From: Nocardioidaceae bacterium | Lineage (GTDB): Bacteria > Actinomycetota > Actinomycetes > Propionibacteriales > Nocardioidaceae | Direction: 5' to 3' | NCBI GenBank assembly: GCA_029266455.1 | Contig: JAQSWV010000037.1 | Span: forward strand, 1 to 44,749 | Length of the DNA stretch: 44,749 bases | Shown: positions 27,077 through 36,479 of the stretch, one piece after another | How positions within the stretch are numbered: position 1 is the first letter of the stretch | Layout of the letters: every line of letters starts with the position of its first letter | Notes under the pieces: model-generated | Database searches by the model: none | What the model was told of the DNA's origin: nothing | The model's input: the letters and a program-made list of their open reading frames with translations, nothing else | Made by a program: the position numbers and the translations under genes

Positions 27077-28320
27077 CGTTGTCCCTTCCCTCGCTGCGAG
27101 CGTGGTCGTCGCTGGGGCTGGATCCTGCCCGCCGACGACCGCGTCGATCTGGTGGCCGGCCGCCTGGCGGGCTTGCTGCCTGTGGCGCTGGCCCCGGAGG
27201 GCACCACCGGTGCAGCCGGCTTTCCGGCCGGGCCGCTCCCTGGCGCTCCAGCGCCGGACGGACTGCTCCCTCCCGGGACGCCCCCGGTGCTGCCTGCGGC
27301 GACACCGTCGCCGCCCGCCTCGGGACCGGTGGCCGTGCCTTTCGCTCGCTCGTGCTCGCGCCGCGCCCGCACCCGCTGGGCCTGGGCCTGCACCGGGGCG
27401 TCGCGCTCCTTCAGCTGGACGGCCAACGGGGTGGCGATGAAGATCGACGAGTACGCGCCCGCCGCCATCCCGACGAACAGCGACAGCGCGAGGTCCTTGA
27501 GCGGCCCGGTGCCGACGATCACGACACCGACGAACAGCAGCGCCGCCACGGGCAGCAGCGCCGTGACCGAGGTGTTGATCGACCGCACCAGGGTCTGGTT
27601 CACCGCGAGGTTGGACAGCTCCGCATAGGTCGACCTCGTGTGCGTGGTGAAGGCCCGCGTGTTCTCCCTGACCTTGTCGAACACCACAACCGTGTCGTAC
27701 AGCGAGTAGCCGAGGATCGTCAGCAGCCCGGTGACCGACGCCGGTGTCACCTCGAACCCGACGATCGCGTAGACACCGACCGTGATGATCACGTCGTGGG
27801 CGAGCGCGACCAGCGCGGACACCGACATCTTCCACTCGCGGAAGTACGCCCAGATGAACAGGACCACCAGCACCAGGAAGACGCACAGCGCCAGCAGCGC
27901 GCGGTCCAGGATCTGAGCACCCCAGGTGGCGCCGATGCTCTGCTGGCTCACCTCACTCGCGCCGGCCTCGACGAAGGCCTCCTCCACGACGTCGGCGTCG
28001 CTCTGCGAGAGCGGCTGGGTCTGGACGAGCACCTTGTCGACACCCGACGTGGTGGCCGAGACCTGGCCCACGTCGACTCCGGAGTTCTCGGCGATCTCGC
28101 CGAACCGGTCCGCGTTGTCCTGCGTTCCTTCGGTGCTGATGGTGAACTCCGTGCCGCCCCGGAACTCGAGCCCCATGTTGAGCCCGCGGCCGAGCAGCCC
28201 TCCGAGTGCCAGGACCACGATGACCAGGGAGACGACGTACCAGAGCCGACGGCGCCCGACGAAGTCGTAGGAGACCCGGCCCTCGTACAGGTCGTGTCCG
28301 AGATCCGCGAACTTGCCCAT
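27073..28320 (-). CDS. secF: protein translocase subunit SecF
   Basis: Membrane partner of SecD; uses the proton motive force to complete Sec-dependent export. The protein has 415 residues. Six helices are recognisable: the first is at about 26-47 (WYVVSLVIVVLALGGLLGRG), followed by GLEFRGGTEFTIS of the periplasmic domain. Next come helices with AYFREWKMSVSALVALAHDV, TGLLTILGYSLYDTVVVFDK followed by VRENTR, and SINTSVTALLPVAALLFVG. The C-terminus from about 330 is a long Lys/Arg/Pro/Ser/Gly-rich cytoplasmic tail, common in actinobacterial SecF. The ATG overlaps the secD stop by one base (TGATG). No break seen. Confidence 0.96.
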   Translation of the reverse strand: MGKFADLGHDLYEGRVSYDFVGRRRLWYVVSLVIVVLALGGLLGRGLNMGLEFRGGTEFTISTEGTQDNADRFGEIAENSGVDVGQVSATTSGVDKVLVQTQPLSQSDADVVEEAFVEAGASEVSQQSIGATWGAQILDRALLALCVFLVLVVLFIWAYFREWKMSVSALVALAHDVIITVGVYAIVGFEVTPASVTGLLTILGYSLYDTVVVFDKVRENTRAFTTHTRSTYAELSNLAVNQTLVRSINTSVTALLPVAALLFVGVVIVGTGPLKDLALSLFVGMAAGAYSSIFIATPLAVQLKERDAPVQAQAQRVRARREHERAKGTATGPEAGGDGVAAGSTGGVPGGSSPSGAGAPGSGPAGKPAAPVVPSGASATGSKPARRPATRSTRSSAGRIQPQRRPRSQRGKGQR

Positions 28321-30176
28321 CAGTACGCCCCCCGAGGAGTACGCGCCACCTGGGTCACGGGGCGTCCGCGGATGCCGAGCTGGGCGGCGTCGAGCCCGGA
28401 CAGCCGGTGCCCCTGACCGAAGAACTTGGTCCGGGCCAGCAACGTGACCATCGGCTTGGTGAAGAAGAAGAAGACGATCACGTCGATGATGGTGCTCAGC
28501 CCCAGGGTGAACGCGAACCCGCGGACTTCGTCGATCGCGAAGGTGTACAGGACAACCGCCGCCAGGAATGACACCGCGTCGGCCGCCAGGCACGTGTTGC
28601 GGGCGCGCTTCCACCCCGCCTCGACCGCCAGCCGCAGCGACTTCCCGTCGCGCGCCTCGTCGCGGATCCGCTCGAAGAAGATGATGAACGAGTCGGCCGT
28701 GATGCCGACCGCCACGATGAGTCCGGCGATGCCAGGCAGGTTCAGCGCGAAACCCACGCTGGTACTCAGCAGGATCACCATCTCGTACATCAAGAACGCC
28801 GCCACGACCAACGAAGCGACCGTCACGAGGCCGAGACCGCGGTAGTAGCCGATGCAGTAGACGACGACCAGCGCGATGCCGATCAGGCCGGCGAGCACGC
28901 CGGCCTCCAGCTGTGACCCGGCCAGGCTGGGACCCAGCAGGTCGACGGCGTTGATCTCGAAGGTCAGCGGCAGCGCGCCATAGCGCAGGGAGTTGGCCAG
29001 CTCGCTAGCCGACTCCTGCGTGAAGTTGCCGGAGATCTCGGCGTTGCCGTTGGTGATCGGGCTGTTGACGACCGGCGCGGACAGCACCTGCCCGTCAAGC
29101 ACGATCGCGAACGGCTTGTTCAGGCCGGTCAGCGCCTGGGTGACCGTCGAGAAGGTGTCGCTTCCTTCGGAATCGAGGTCGAGCGACACCACCCACTGCG
29201 GGTTCTGGCTGGGTGGGACGGCGCTCGCGTCGTCGAGGCTGGTGCCCTCGATGACGGCGGGGCTCAACAGGTACTTGGCGCCGTCGGCATCGCACGTGAT
29301 CAGCGGCTTGCCGGGCTCGTCCCTGACCTGGGTGGCAGCGTCGGGATCTTCGGGGCAGGTGAACTCGGCGAACCGCTGAGTGAGGCGGTTGAAGTCCTGG
29401 CTGTAGGCCGGCGGGGGGCTGCCGTTGAGCTCGGTGCTGATCGACTCCTGCAGGCTGATGTCGTCGAGCGACTTCTGCTCGGGTGCACCCGAGCCGCCGC
29501 CGCCGTCACCACCCCCGCCACCGTCTCCACCGCTGCCGCCACCCCCGTCACCGCCGCCACCGCTGCCGCCACCACCGCCTCCGGTGCCGTCGGCGCCGAC
29601 CATCCATCCTGACGCCGCGCGGTTGTTGGAACCCCCGCCGGCGCCCGAGCCCTGCTCCCCGGAGCCTCCGGACCCTGCACCTCCGGCCCCGGAGCCTCCG
29701 GAGCCCGCGCCACCGGGCCCCGAACCGTCACCACTGGCCCCGGAACCGTCACCACCGGCCCCGGAACCACCGCCACCCGGCGCCGGCGCCTGTGCCGACC
29801 CGTCGGCCGGTCCCGCCCACACCAGCCGGAACCGCAGCTGAGCGGTGCGCCCCACCTGCTCGACGATGTCGCTGCGTTCCTCCCCGGGGACCTCGACGAT
29901 GATCTGGTCGCTGCCCCGCGTGGTCACCTCGGCCGCGGTGGTACCGGTGCCGTTGACGCGCGAGGTGATGATGGTCTTCGCCTGGTCGAGCTTCTCCGTG
30001 GTGACGTCACCACCACCTGACACCTGCGCCTGCAGGGTGATACGGGTGCCGCCCTGCAGGTCGAGGCCCAGCCTGGGCTTCCATACCCCGCCGAGCGCGA
30101 CCAGACCGAGGAGAACCAGCAGCACGGCACCGAAGATGATCAGGGTGCGCAGGGGTCGGACCGTGTTCGTCGCCAC
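28320..30176 (-). CDS. secD: protein translocase subunit SecD with long Gly/Ser insert
   Basis: Sec accessory subunit with 618 residues from GTG 30176. The N-terminal helix (about 11-30) is followed by LGLDLQGGTRITLQA. The first periplasmic domain is interrupted at about 122-232 by a Gly/Ser/Asp-rich stretch. The rest is regular: SLRYGALPLTFEINAV, VYCIGYYRGLGLVTVASLVV, the helix IAGLIVAVGITADSFIIFFE followed by RIRDEAR and FFFTKPMVTLLARTKFF. The insert sits between AGPADGSAQ and KSLDDISL in the external part, so it should be exported as a flexible loop. GC-rich repeats encode it and its length may vary between strains. Confidence 0.94.
   Translation of the reverse strand: MATNTVRPLRTLIIFGAVLLVLLGLVALGGVWKPRLGLDLQGGTRITLQAQVSGGGDVTTEKLDQAKTIITSRVNGTGTTAAEVTTRGSDQIIVEVPGEERSDIVEQVGRTAQLRFRLVWAGPADGSAQAPAPGGGGSGAGGDGSGASGDGSGPGGAGSGGSGAGGAGSGGSGEQGSGAGGGSNNRAASGWMVGADGTGGGGGGSGGGGDGGGGSGGDGGGGGDGGGGSGAPEQKSLDDISLQESISTELNGSPPPAYSQDFNRLTQRFAEFTCPEDPDAATQVRDEPGKPLITCDADGAKYLLSPAVIEGTSLDDASAVPPSQNPQWVVSLDLDSEGSDTFSTVTQALTGLNKPFAIVLDGQVLSAPVVNSPITNGNAEISGNFTQESASELANSLRYGALPLTFEINAVDLLGPSLAGSQLEAGVLAGLIGIALVVVYCIGYYRGLGLVTVASLVVAAFLMYEMVILLSTSVGFALNLPGIAGLIVAVGITADSFIIFFERIRDEARDGKSLRLAVEAGWKRARNTCLAADAVSFLAAVVLYTFAIDEVRGFAFTLGLSTIIDVIVFFFFTKPMVTLLARTKFFGQGHRLSGLDAAQLGIRGRPVTQVARTPRGAY
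29481..29807 (-). repeat. low-complexity Gly/Ser/Asp coding tract in secD
   Basis: About 110 codons made mostly of GGN, AGC and GAC. It includes irregular GSG/GAG repeats in the first half and GGGGDGGGGSGG-like runs in the second, separated by NNRAASGWMVGADG. The frame is kept throughout. Such tracts are also prone to assembly error. Confidence 0.85.
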
Positions 30177-30209
30177 GTAGGTGCAGGCTCCCCTCTGGTA
30201 CGCCCGGCC

Positions 30210-30650
30210 TCAGGCCGGGGCGTCTCGCCCGTCGGTGCGGTCGCCACGGGTCGACCCACCGTTCTCGCCGGCCTCGAGCGCGTTCTGCGTGCTGCCACCG
30301 CTGCTGCCGCCGGTGGTGCCGCCGGTGGTGCCGCCGGTGGTGCCGCCGGTGAGGTCCGCTGCCCCGTCCGCTGTGGACGAGGTCGTCGGCTCGACCACCC
30401 GAGCGACCGCCGGACGAAGCGTCGTGATCACCACCCCCGGCGCGACCTCGAGGTCGAGGGTCTCGTCGTCGAGCGCCGAGATTCGGCCGAAGATGCCGCT
30501 GGTGAGCATCACCCGCTCACCGATCGCGAGGCTGTTCTGCACCCGCTGCGCCTCTTGCTGCCGCTTTCGCGCCGGTCGGATGGCCAGCAGCCAGAACACC
30601 AGGATGATCAGGACAATGGGGATGAAGGCACCCAGCTGATCGGGCGACAC
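30210..30650 (-). CDS. yajC: preprotein translocase subunit YajC
   Basis: Small single-pass membrane protein associated with SecDF. The protein has 146 residues. The N-terminal helix (about 8-25, AFIPIVLIILVFWLLAIRPA) is followed by RKRQQEAQRVQNSLAIGERV, then the conserved MLTSGIFGRISALDDETLDL and EVAPGVVITTLRPAVARVV. The C-terminal 50 residues are variable and low-complexity, with GGTT repeats from a 12-nt tandem repeat (30306-30350). GTG start. It sits 33 nt before secD and completes the yajC-secD-secF cluster. A 114-nt gap separates it from ruvB and probably holds its promoter. Confidence 0.93.
   Translation of the reverse strand: MSPDQLGAFIPIVLIILVFWLLAIRPARKRQQEAQRVQNSLAIGERVMLTSGIFGRISALDDETLDLEVAPGVVITTLRPAVARVVEPTTSSTADGAADLTGGTTGGTTGGTTGGSSGGSTQNALEAGENGGSTRGDRTDGRDAPA
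30306..30350 (-). repeat. 12-nt tandem repeat in the yajC tail
   Basis: Three full copies and one partial copy of GCCGCCGGTGGT, encoding GGTT repeats on the minus strand. The unit is a multiple of three, so copy-number changes keep the frame and affect only the disordered tail. Confidence 0.9.
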
Positions 30651-30764
30651 AAGGACTCCAGGGCTCGCAGGGCACGTGGACAGGGCCGGGGTGTGAAGAC
30701 GGCCGAACCGGAAGTCTAACGGGCCGACCCGACGACCTCGGGCAGCGTCGAGGCCGGGCGCGGC

Positions 30765-31880
30765 TCAAGACGCCGGGTCGTCCTCGTCGAGAAGGCCAGG
30801 CAGCAGCGGCGCCGCCGGAGGTGCCTGCCGGGAGCCCGCCGTGGGCGCCCGGGGCGGCTCGAGGCCCAGGTGCGCCCAGGCGGCGGCGGTCGCGACGCGC
30901 CCACGCGGGGTGCGAGCCAGCAGCCCCTCACGCACCAGGAACGGCTCAGCGACCTCTTCGACGGTCTCGCGCTCCTCACCGACCGACACCGCCAGGGTCC
31001 CCAGGCCGACCGGACCGCCGTCGAAACGCCGGCACAGCGCGTCCAGGACGCCTCGGTCGAGCCGGTCGAGCCCGCGCTCGTCCACCTCGTACAGCTCCAG
31101 CGCTCGTCGGGCCACCTCGGTGTCGACCACCCCACCGGCTCGTACCTCGGCGAAGTCGCGAACCCGCCGAAGCAACCGGTTGGCCACCCGCGGGGTTCCG
31201 CGTGAGCGCCCGGCGACCTCGTCGGCGCCGTCGGCGCGCAGGTCGACACCCAGCAGGTCGGCGGAGCGGCGCACGATCGCGGTCAGCTCGGGAACCGCGT
31301 AGAAGTCGAGCTGGGCGGTGAAGCCGAACCGGTCGCGAAGAGGACCCGGCAGCAGGCCGGCGCGGGTGGTGGCACCCACCAGCGTGAAACGCGGTATCTC
31401 CAGCGGGATGGCCGTGGCGCCGGGACCCTTGCCGACGATCACGTCGACGCGGAAGTCCTCCATCGCCAGGTAGAGCATCTCCTCGGCACCACGCGACATC
31501 CGGTGCAGCTCATCGACGAACAGCACCTCACCCTCGCCGATACCGGACAGGATCGCGGCGAGGTCGCCGGCGTGCTGCAGTGCGGGACCGCTGGTGAGCC
31601 GCAGCGGGACCCCCATCTCGGCTGCCACGATCATCGCCATCGTGGTCTTGCCGAGCCCCGGCGGGCCGGACAGCAGCACATGGTCGGGAGCCCGGCCGCG
31701 GGCTCGGGCGGCGTCCAGCACCAGGGCGAGCTGCTCGCGCACGCGCTCCTGGCCGATCAGGGCGTCCAGGGTGCGTGGACGCAACGCCGCCTCGTCGACC
31801 CCGTCGTCGACGAGGGCCAGCGGGGTCACCACCTCACGCCCGTCCGGCGGGTCCCCGGCGGTCATGTCTGTGTCACCCAC
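30765..31880 (-). CDS. ruvB: Holliday junction branch migration helicase RuvB
   Basis: AAA+ motor of the RuvAB complex. The protein has 371 residues. It contains [20 protein letters not shown], Walker [10 protein letters not shown], Walker [11 protein letters not shown], the beta-hairpin region ([20 protein letters not shown]), sensor [18 protein letters not shown] and the C-terminal winged helix with [21 protein letters not shown] chose GTG 31880 because AGGAGG lies 7 nt upstream. An ATG at 31895 overlapping the ruvA stop and an ATG at 31865 are alternatives. A short Pro/Ala-rich tail follows the domain. It is the last gene of ruvC-ruvA-ruvB. Confidence 0.96.
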   Translation of the reverse strand: MGDTDMTAGDPPDGREVVTPLALVDDGVDEAALRPRTLDALIGQERVREQLALVLDAARARGRAPDHVLLSGPPGLGKTTMAMIVAAEMGVPLRLTSGPALQHAGDLAAILSGIGEGEVLFVDELHRMSRGAEEMLYLAMEDFRVDVIVGKGPGATAIPLEIPRFTLVGATTRAGLLPGPLRDRFGFTAQLDFYAVPELTAIVRRSADLLGVDLRADGADEVAGRSRGTPRVANRLLRRVRDFAEVRAGGVVDTEVARRALELYEVDERGLDRLDRGVLDALCRRFDGGPVGLGTLAVSVGEERETVEEVAEPFLVREGLLARTPRGRVATAAAWAHLGLEPPRAPTAGSRQAPPAAPLLPGLLDEDDPAS

Positions 31881-31891
31881 GGCAACCCTCC

Positions 31892-32515
31892 TCATGCCCG
31901 CGACAGGCTGCGGAGCGCGGCACGCAGCAGGACGTGGACGTCGGTGCCACCGGCGTCGTGCTGCTCCTGCGCCAGTGCTGCCACCGCGTCGACGGCGCCC
32001 TCTGCCTCGCGTGCCGACCACCCGAGGCCGACCAGGCCGCTGTGCACCTGGTCGCGCCACGAGCCCGATGGCGGTGCGCCGTGACCGGCGCCTGCCGACG
32101 TGGAACCGACCGGAGCGCCGAGCCGCTCCTTGAGCTCGAGCACGATGCGCTGCGCGCCTTTGCGGCCGATCCCCGGCACCTGGGTGAGCGCCGCCAGGTC
32201 GTCGGTGGAGACAGCCCGACGCAGCTCGTCCGGCGGGTGCACCGCGAGCATGGCCTGCGCCAATTTGGGACCGACCCCGCTGGCGGTCTGCAACAGCTGG
32301 AAGACGTACCGCTGGTCGTCGTCGGCGAAGCCGAACAAGGTCAACGAGTCCTCGCGCACCACCAGCGCAGTGGGCAGCGACGCCTCTGCTCCGATCCGTA
32401 GCGTCGCCAGGGTGGCCGGGGCGCAGTGCACCTCCATGCCCACGCCTCCCACCTCGACCACTGCCGTGCCCGGCGTGAGCCCGACCACCCGGCCGCGCAC
32501 TGATGCGATCACCAT
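31892..32515 (-). CDS. ruvA: Holliday junction DNA helicase subunit RuvA
   Basis: Junction-binding subunit that loads RuvB. The protein has 207 residues. The N-terminal OB domain starts [20 protein letters not shown], with the helix-hairpin-helix motifs in [20 protein letters not shown] and [20 protein letters not shown]. The C-terminal RuvB-contacting domain includes [19 protein letters not shown]. The ATG at 32515 overlaps the ruvC stop by 7 nt and has GGAGG upstream inside ruvC. Confidence 0.97.
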   Translation of the reverse strand: MVIASVRGRVVGLTPGTAVVEVGGVGMEVHCAPATLATLRIGAEASLPTALVVREDSLTLFGFADDDQRYVFQLLQTASGVGPKLAQAMLAVHPPDELRRAVSTDDLAALTQVPGIGRKGAQRIVLELKERLGAPVGSTSAGAGHGAPPSGSWRDQVHSGLVGLGWSAREAEGAVDAVAALAQEQHDAGGTDVHVLLRAALRSLSRA

Positions 32516-33051
32516 GACCTCCTTGGTGGGGGGGAAGGAGCGCGGACGGCCGCAGCGGCGGCGGCGAGCCGTGCCTGGGCGGCCCCGCGCCAGACGTGAC
32601 AGATGCCGAGGGCGAGCGCGTCGGCGGCGTCTGCCGGCCGGGGCCGGGCCTCGAGGTGCAGCAGTCTGGTCACCATCGTCGTCACCTGGTGCTTGTCGGC
32701 CCGCCCGCTCCCGGTCACCGCAGCCTTGACCTCACTGGGCGTGTACAGGGCCACCGACACCCCCGATGCGGCGGCTGCTGCCAGCGCGACCCCGCTGGCC
32801 TGAGCGGTGCCCATGACCGTCCGCACGTTGGCCTGCGTGAAGACCCGCTCGACCGCCACCGCGTCCGGCTGGTGGGTGTCGATCCAGTCGGTGACTGCCG
32901 CGGAGATGGTCAGCAGCCGGTGAGCCAGCTCGACGTCCGCGGGGGTGTGCACGACACCGGCGGCCAGCGCGGCCAGCGCCCCGCCCGGCAGACCCTCGAC
33001 CACGCCCATCCCGCACCGGGTCAGCCCGGGGTCGATCCCGAGGACACGCAA
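32509..33051 (-). CDS. ruvC: crossover junction endodeoxyribonuclease RuvC
   Basis: Resolves Holliday junctions by paired nicks. The protein has 180 residues. Catalytic residues are visible: D7 in [14 protein letters not shown]69 in AVAVERVF, and D141 and D144 in [16 protein letters not shown] chose TTG at 33051 because it places the family N-terminus exactly. The same frame stays open another 260 nt upstream through a tandem-repeat array, giving hexapeptide repeats (WAQAFL), but such an extension is unknown in RuvC and the upstream DNA looks regulatory. The gene heads ruvC-ruvA-ruvB; the leader contains an SOS-like box at 33276-33287. Confidence 0.94.
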   Translation of the reverse strand: MRVLGIDPGLTRCGMGVVEGLPGGALAALAAGVVHTPADVELAHRLLTISAAVTDWIDTHQPDAVAVERVFTQANVRTVMGTAQASGVALAAAAASGVSVALYTPSEVKAAVTGSGRADKHQVTTMVTRLLHLEARPRPADAADALALGICHVWRGAAQARLAAAAAAVRAPSPPPRRSW

Positions 33052-33084
33052 TGCCCACCGCCGAGTCTGCTCGTCACCATGCCC

Positions 33085-33258
33085 AGGAACACCTATGCCT
33101 GAGGAACACCTATGCCTGAGGAACACCTGTGCCCTAAGGAACGCCTGTGCCCAAAAGAACGCCTGTGCCCAAAGGAACGCCTGTGCCCAAAGGAACGCCT
33201 GTGCCCAAAGGAACGCCTGTGCCCAGAACCCTTCATGCCGAGAACCCTTCATGCCGAG
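33085..33258 (-). repeat. ten tandem 16-18-nt repeats upstream of ruvC, each with a GAAC half-site
   Basis: Two 17-nt units (33085, 33102), six 18-nt units (33119, 33137, 33155, 33173, 33191, 33209) and two 16-nt units (33227, 33243) follow without gaps. The 18-nt units read AGGAACGCCTGTGCCCAA with small changes. Compared with the nearby box GAACACCTGTTC, they read GAACACCTGTGC or GAACGCCTGTGC, that is the same element with one or two changes. The array fills most of the 314-nt gap between yebC and ruvC. It is clearly more A-rich than the surroundings. Confidence 0.93.
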
Positions 33259-33275
33259 AAACACAGCCGGGCCTA

Positions 33276-33287
33276 GAACACCTGTTC
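33276..33287 (-). promoter_or_regulatory. SOS-type LexA box
   Basis: GAAC-ACCT-GTTC is a perfect match to the core palindrome GAAC-N4-GTTC of Gram-positive/actinobacterial LexA sites, 225 nt upstream of the ruvC start. On the minus strand it lies between TGTCAT and TCTAGG, which could serve as -35 and -10 elements, so LexA would block the promoter. LexA control of ruvCAB is known in mycobacteria; here it is inferred. Confidence 0.7.
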
Positions 33288-33365
33288 GGGCGATGACACT
33301 ACGGCGCTCCACCCCCGTCCGCGCGCAGGCGCGCCGGTGCGGCGCCCGCTCCGCCCGACGAGGGG

Positions 33366-34142
33366 TCAGCCGAGCTCGGCCAGTACCGCGTCGGACGCCT
33401 CGAAGTTCGCGAAGACGTTCTGCACGTCGTCGGAGTCCTCCAGCGCCTCGACCAACCGCACCACCTTGGCGGCAGTGTCGGCGTCGACGGGCACCGTCGT
33501 CGAGGGGACGAACGACGCCTCGGCCGACTCGTAGTCGAGGCCGGCGTCCTGCAGGGCCGTCCGCACGGCCACCAGGTCCGTGGGTTCGCAGACCACCTCG
33601 AAGGCCTCGCCGAGGTCGCTGACCTCCTCCGCGCCCGCCTCGAGCACCGCCGACAGCACGTCATCCTCGGTCAGCGGCACCGACGGGCCGGCCCCACCGG
33701 ACTGGTCACGAGGGACGATCACCACGCCCTTGCGCGAGAACATGTAGGCGACCGAGCCGGCGTCTGCCATCGAGCCACCGTTGCGGGTCATCGCGGTACG
33801 GACCTCGCCGGCGGCGCGGTTGCGGTTGTCGGTCAGGCACTCGACCAGCAGCGCCACCCCGCCGGGTGCGTACCCCTCGTACATGATCGTCTGGTACTCG
33901 GCTCCGCCGGCCTCGAGGCCGGAGCCCCGCTTGACAGCGCGGTCGATGTTGTCGTTGGGCACCGACGATCGCTTGGCCTTCTGGATGGCGTCGTAGAGCG
34001 TCGGGTTGCCGGCCGGGTCACCGCCGCCCGTGCGTGCCGCGACCTCGACATTCTTGATCAGCTTGGCGAACAGCTTTCCCCGCCGGGCGTCGACGACCGC
34101 CTTCTTGTGCTTGGTGGTCGCCCACTTGGAGTGACCCGACAT
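33366..34142 (-). CDS. YebC/PmpR family protein (transcription/translation regulator)
   Basis: Cytoplasmic protein of the YebC/TACO1 family, linked to transcription control and more recently to translation of difficult peptides. The protein has 258 residues. The N-terminus [20 protein letters not shown] and the block [20 protein letters not shown] are the family signature. [15 protein letters not shown] and [20 protein letters not shown] follow, with RNRAAGEVR and MFSRKGVV after them. It starts with ATG at 34142 and is 20 nt after pdxT in the same direction. The ruvC gene follows after 314 nt of repeats. Confidence 0.95.
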   Translation of the reverse strand: MSGHSKWATTKHKKAVVDARRGKLFAKLIKNVEVAARTGGGDPAGNPTLYDAIQKAKRSSVPNDNIDRAVKRGSGLEAGGAEYQTIMYEGYAPGGVALLVECLTDNRNRAAGEVRTAMTRNGGSMADAGSVAYMFSRKGVVIVPRDQSGGAGPSVPLTEDDVLSAVLEAGAEEVSDLGEAFEVVCEPTDLVAVRTALQDAGLDYESAEASFVPSTTVPVDADTAAKVVRLVEALEDSDDVQNVFANFEASDAVLAELG

Positions 34143-34162
34143 GTCGTGTGCCTTCCTGCCGC

Positions 34163-34759
34163 TCAGCGGACGATCTCGTCGACGAACATGCGGTGCACGC
34201 GGTCATCCCCGGTGACCTCGGGGTGGAACGACGTGGCGAGCAGCGAGTCCTGCCGGACGGCGACGATCCTACCGGCGCCCGGTCCGTGTCCTACCCGGGC
34301 GAGGACCTCCACGCCGGGACCCGAGTCCTCGACCCATGGGGCACGGATGAGCACGGCGTGGAACGGCTCGGACAGGCCGGCGACGTCCACGTCGGTCTCG
34401 CACGAGTCGACCTGCCGGCCGAACGCGTTGCGCCGCACCGTCACGTCCAGACCACCCACCGTCTCCTGGCCCGCGGCACCGCCCTCGATACGGTCCGCGA
34501 GCACGATCATGCCCGCGCACGTGCCGAACGCCGGCATCCCGGCCGAGATCCGCTGCCGCAGCGGCTCGAGCAGGTCGAACGCCACCGCCAGCCTGTGCAT
34601 GGTCGTCGACTCGCCACCGGGGATGACCAGCGCGTCGATGCGCTCGAGCTCGGCGGGACGGCGGACCAGCATCGGGCGGGTGCCCAGCGCGGTCAGGACC
34701 GCAACGTGCTCGCGGACGTCGCCCTGCAGTGCGAGAACCCCGATGACGGGGCGGGTCAC
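34163..34759 (-). CDS. pdxT: pyridoxal 5'-phosphate synthase glutaminase subunit PdxT
   Basis: Releases ammonia from glutamine for PLP synthesis by PdxS. The protein has 198 residues. The triad is visible: C81 in [13 protein letters not shown]179 and E181 in SFHPEVTGD. The oxyanion and substrate loop is [12 protein letters not shown]. It starts with GTG overlapping the upstream gene's stop (GTGA). In most actinobacteria pdxS and pdxT are neighbours; here one unknown gene separates them but all three are coupled. Confidence 0.96.
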   Translation of the reverse strand: MTRPVIGVLALQGDVREHVAVLTALGTRPMLVRRPAELERIDALVIPGGESTTMHRLAVAFDLLEPLRQRISAGMPAFGTCAGMIVLADRIEGGAAGQETVGGLDVTVRRNAFGRQVDSCETDVDVAGLSEPFHAVLIRAPWVEDSGPGVEVLARVGHGPGAGRIVAVRQDSLLATSFHPEVTGDDRVHRMFVDEIVR

Positions 34760-35447
34760 CGCGGGGCGTACTGCTCGGGCGCCTGTCCGGCGACCGGTGC
34801 GAGGGCCTGTCGCCGGTGCCACGAGGCGCTGATCTCGATCCGCCCCTCGTCGAAGTGGGCCGCGAGACCGTGCCGCGCCAGGACCTCGATGACCAGGTCG
34901 AGCAGGGGCTCCCCCGGCGCCACGTTCGCGCTGTCGCCGTGCCAGACGTTCAGCTCGAGCATGCCGTGGTCGACCGCGTGCCAGACGTCCGGTGCCGTGA
35001 ACCACGCGACACCCAGCGGCGGACGGCCCTCGGCAGCGCGGCGGCGTAGCTCGGCCTGGGCCGTCCAGTGGTCCTCGATGGCCTGCAGCACCACCACGTC
35101 GGAGCCCGCCAGCTCGTCGAAGGCCGCCACCAGCCGGTCGTGGTCGGTCGGCACCTCCCACGACTGCTGGTCGACGGCGAGCCGCTCCCGCTCGGCGCGG
35201 ACCAGGTCCGCCGCCATCGCCGCAGGGTCGTCGGTGATCCGCTCGTCAGCGACCGCCTCGGTCACCTCTTGCAGCACGGCGTGCGCGTCGAGCAGCCCGG
35301 CGCGCACCTGCGCGCGAGCGAAGTCGCGTACGCGATCCTCGGGGGTGAGCTTGGGCCCCGCGCGGAAGAAACCGGACCCGTCCTCGGACCCGTCCCCGGG
35401 CCCGGCTCCTCCGCCGTCCCCAGCCCTGCTGCTGCTCATGGGAGGCG

Positions 35448-35451
<4 letters not shown>
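34756..35451 (-). CDS. hypothetical protein between pdxS and pdxT (DUF6891-like?)
   Basis: A soluble protein of 231 residues. Residues 1-35 are a Gly/Ser/Asp-rich linker. A helical domain follows ([20 protein letters not shown] ... [16 protein letters not shown]) and then a second region with [38 protein letters not shown] and [20 protein letters not shown], with a final [16 protein letters not shown]. The order TD-DRL-AAF, late [10 protein letters not shown] and final WHRR recalls the actinobacterial family DUF6891, but the Cys residues usual there are absent, so the assignment is weak. It is co-translated with both PLP-synthase subunits (GTGA at each side). The start is GTG 35451 or ATG 35439. 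No function can be proposed. Confidence 0.7.
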
Positions 35452-36386
<935 letters not shown>

Positions 36387-36479
36387 GTGGTGCCTCGCGG
36401 TGCGAAGGGGGTAAGTGGCTATGGGGCTGTGGCCCATCGTACGGGGATGGTGCGTCCAGCCGTAAACGCCGGCCGCGGC

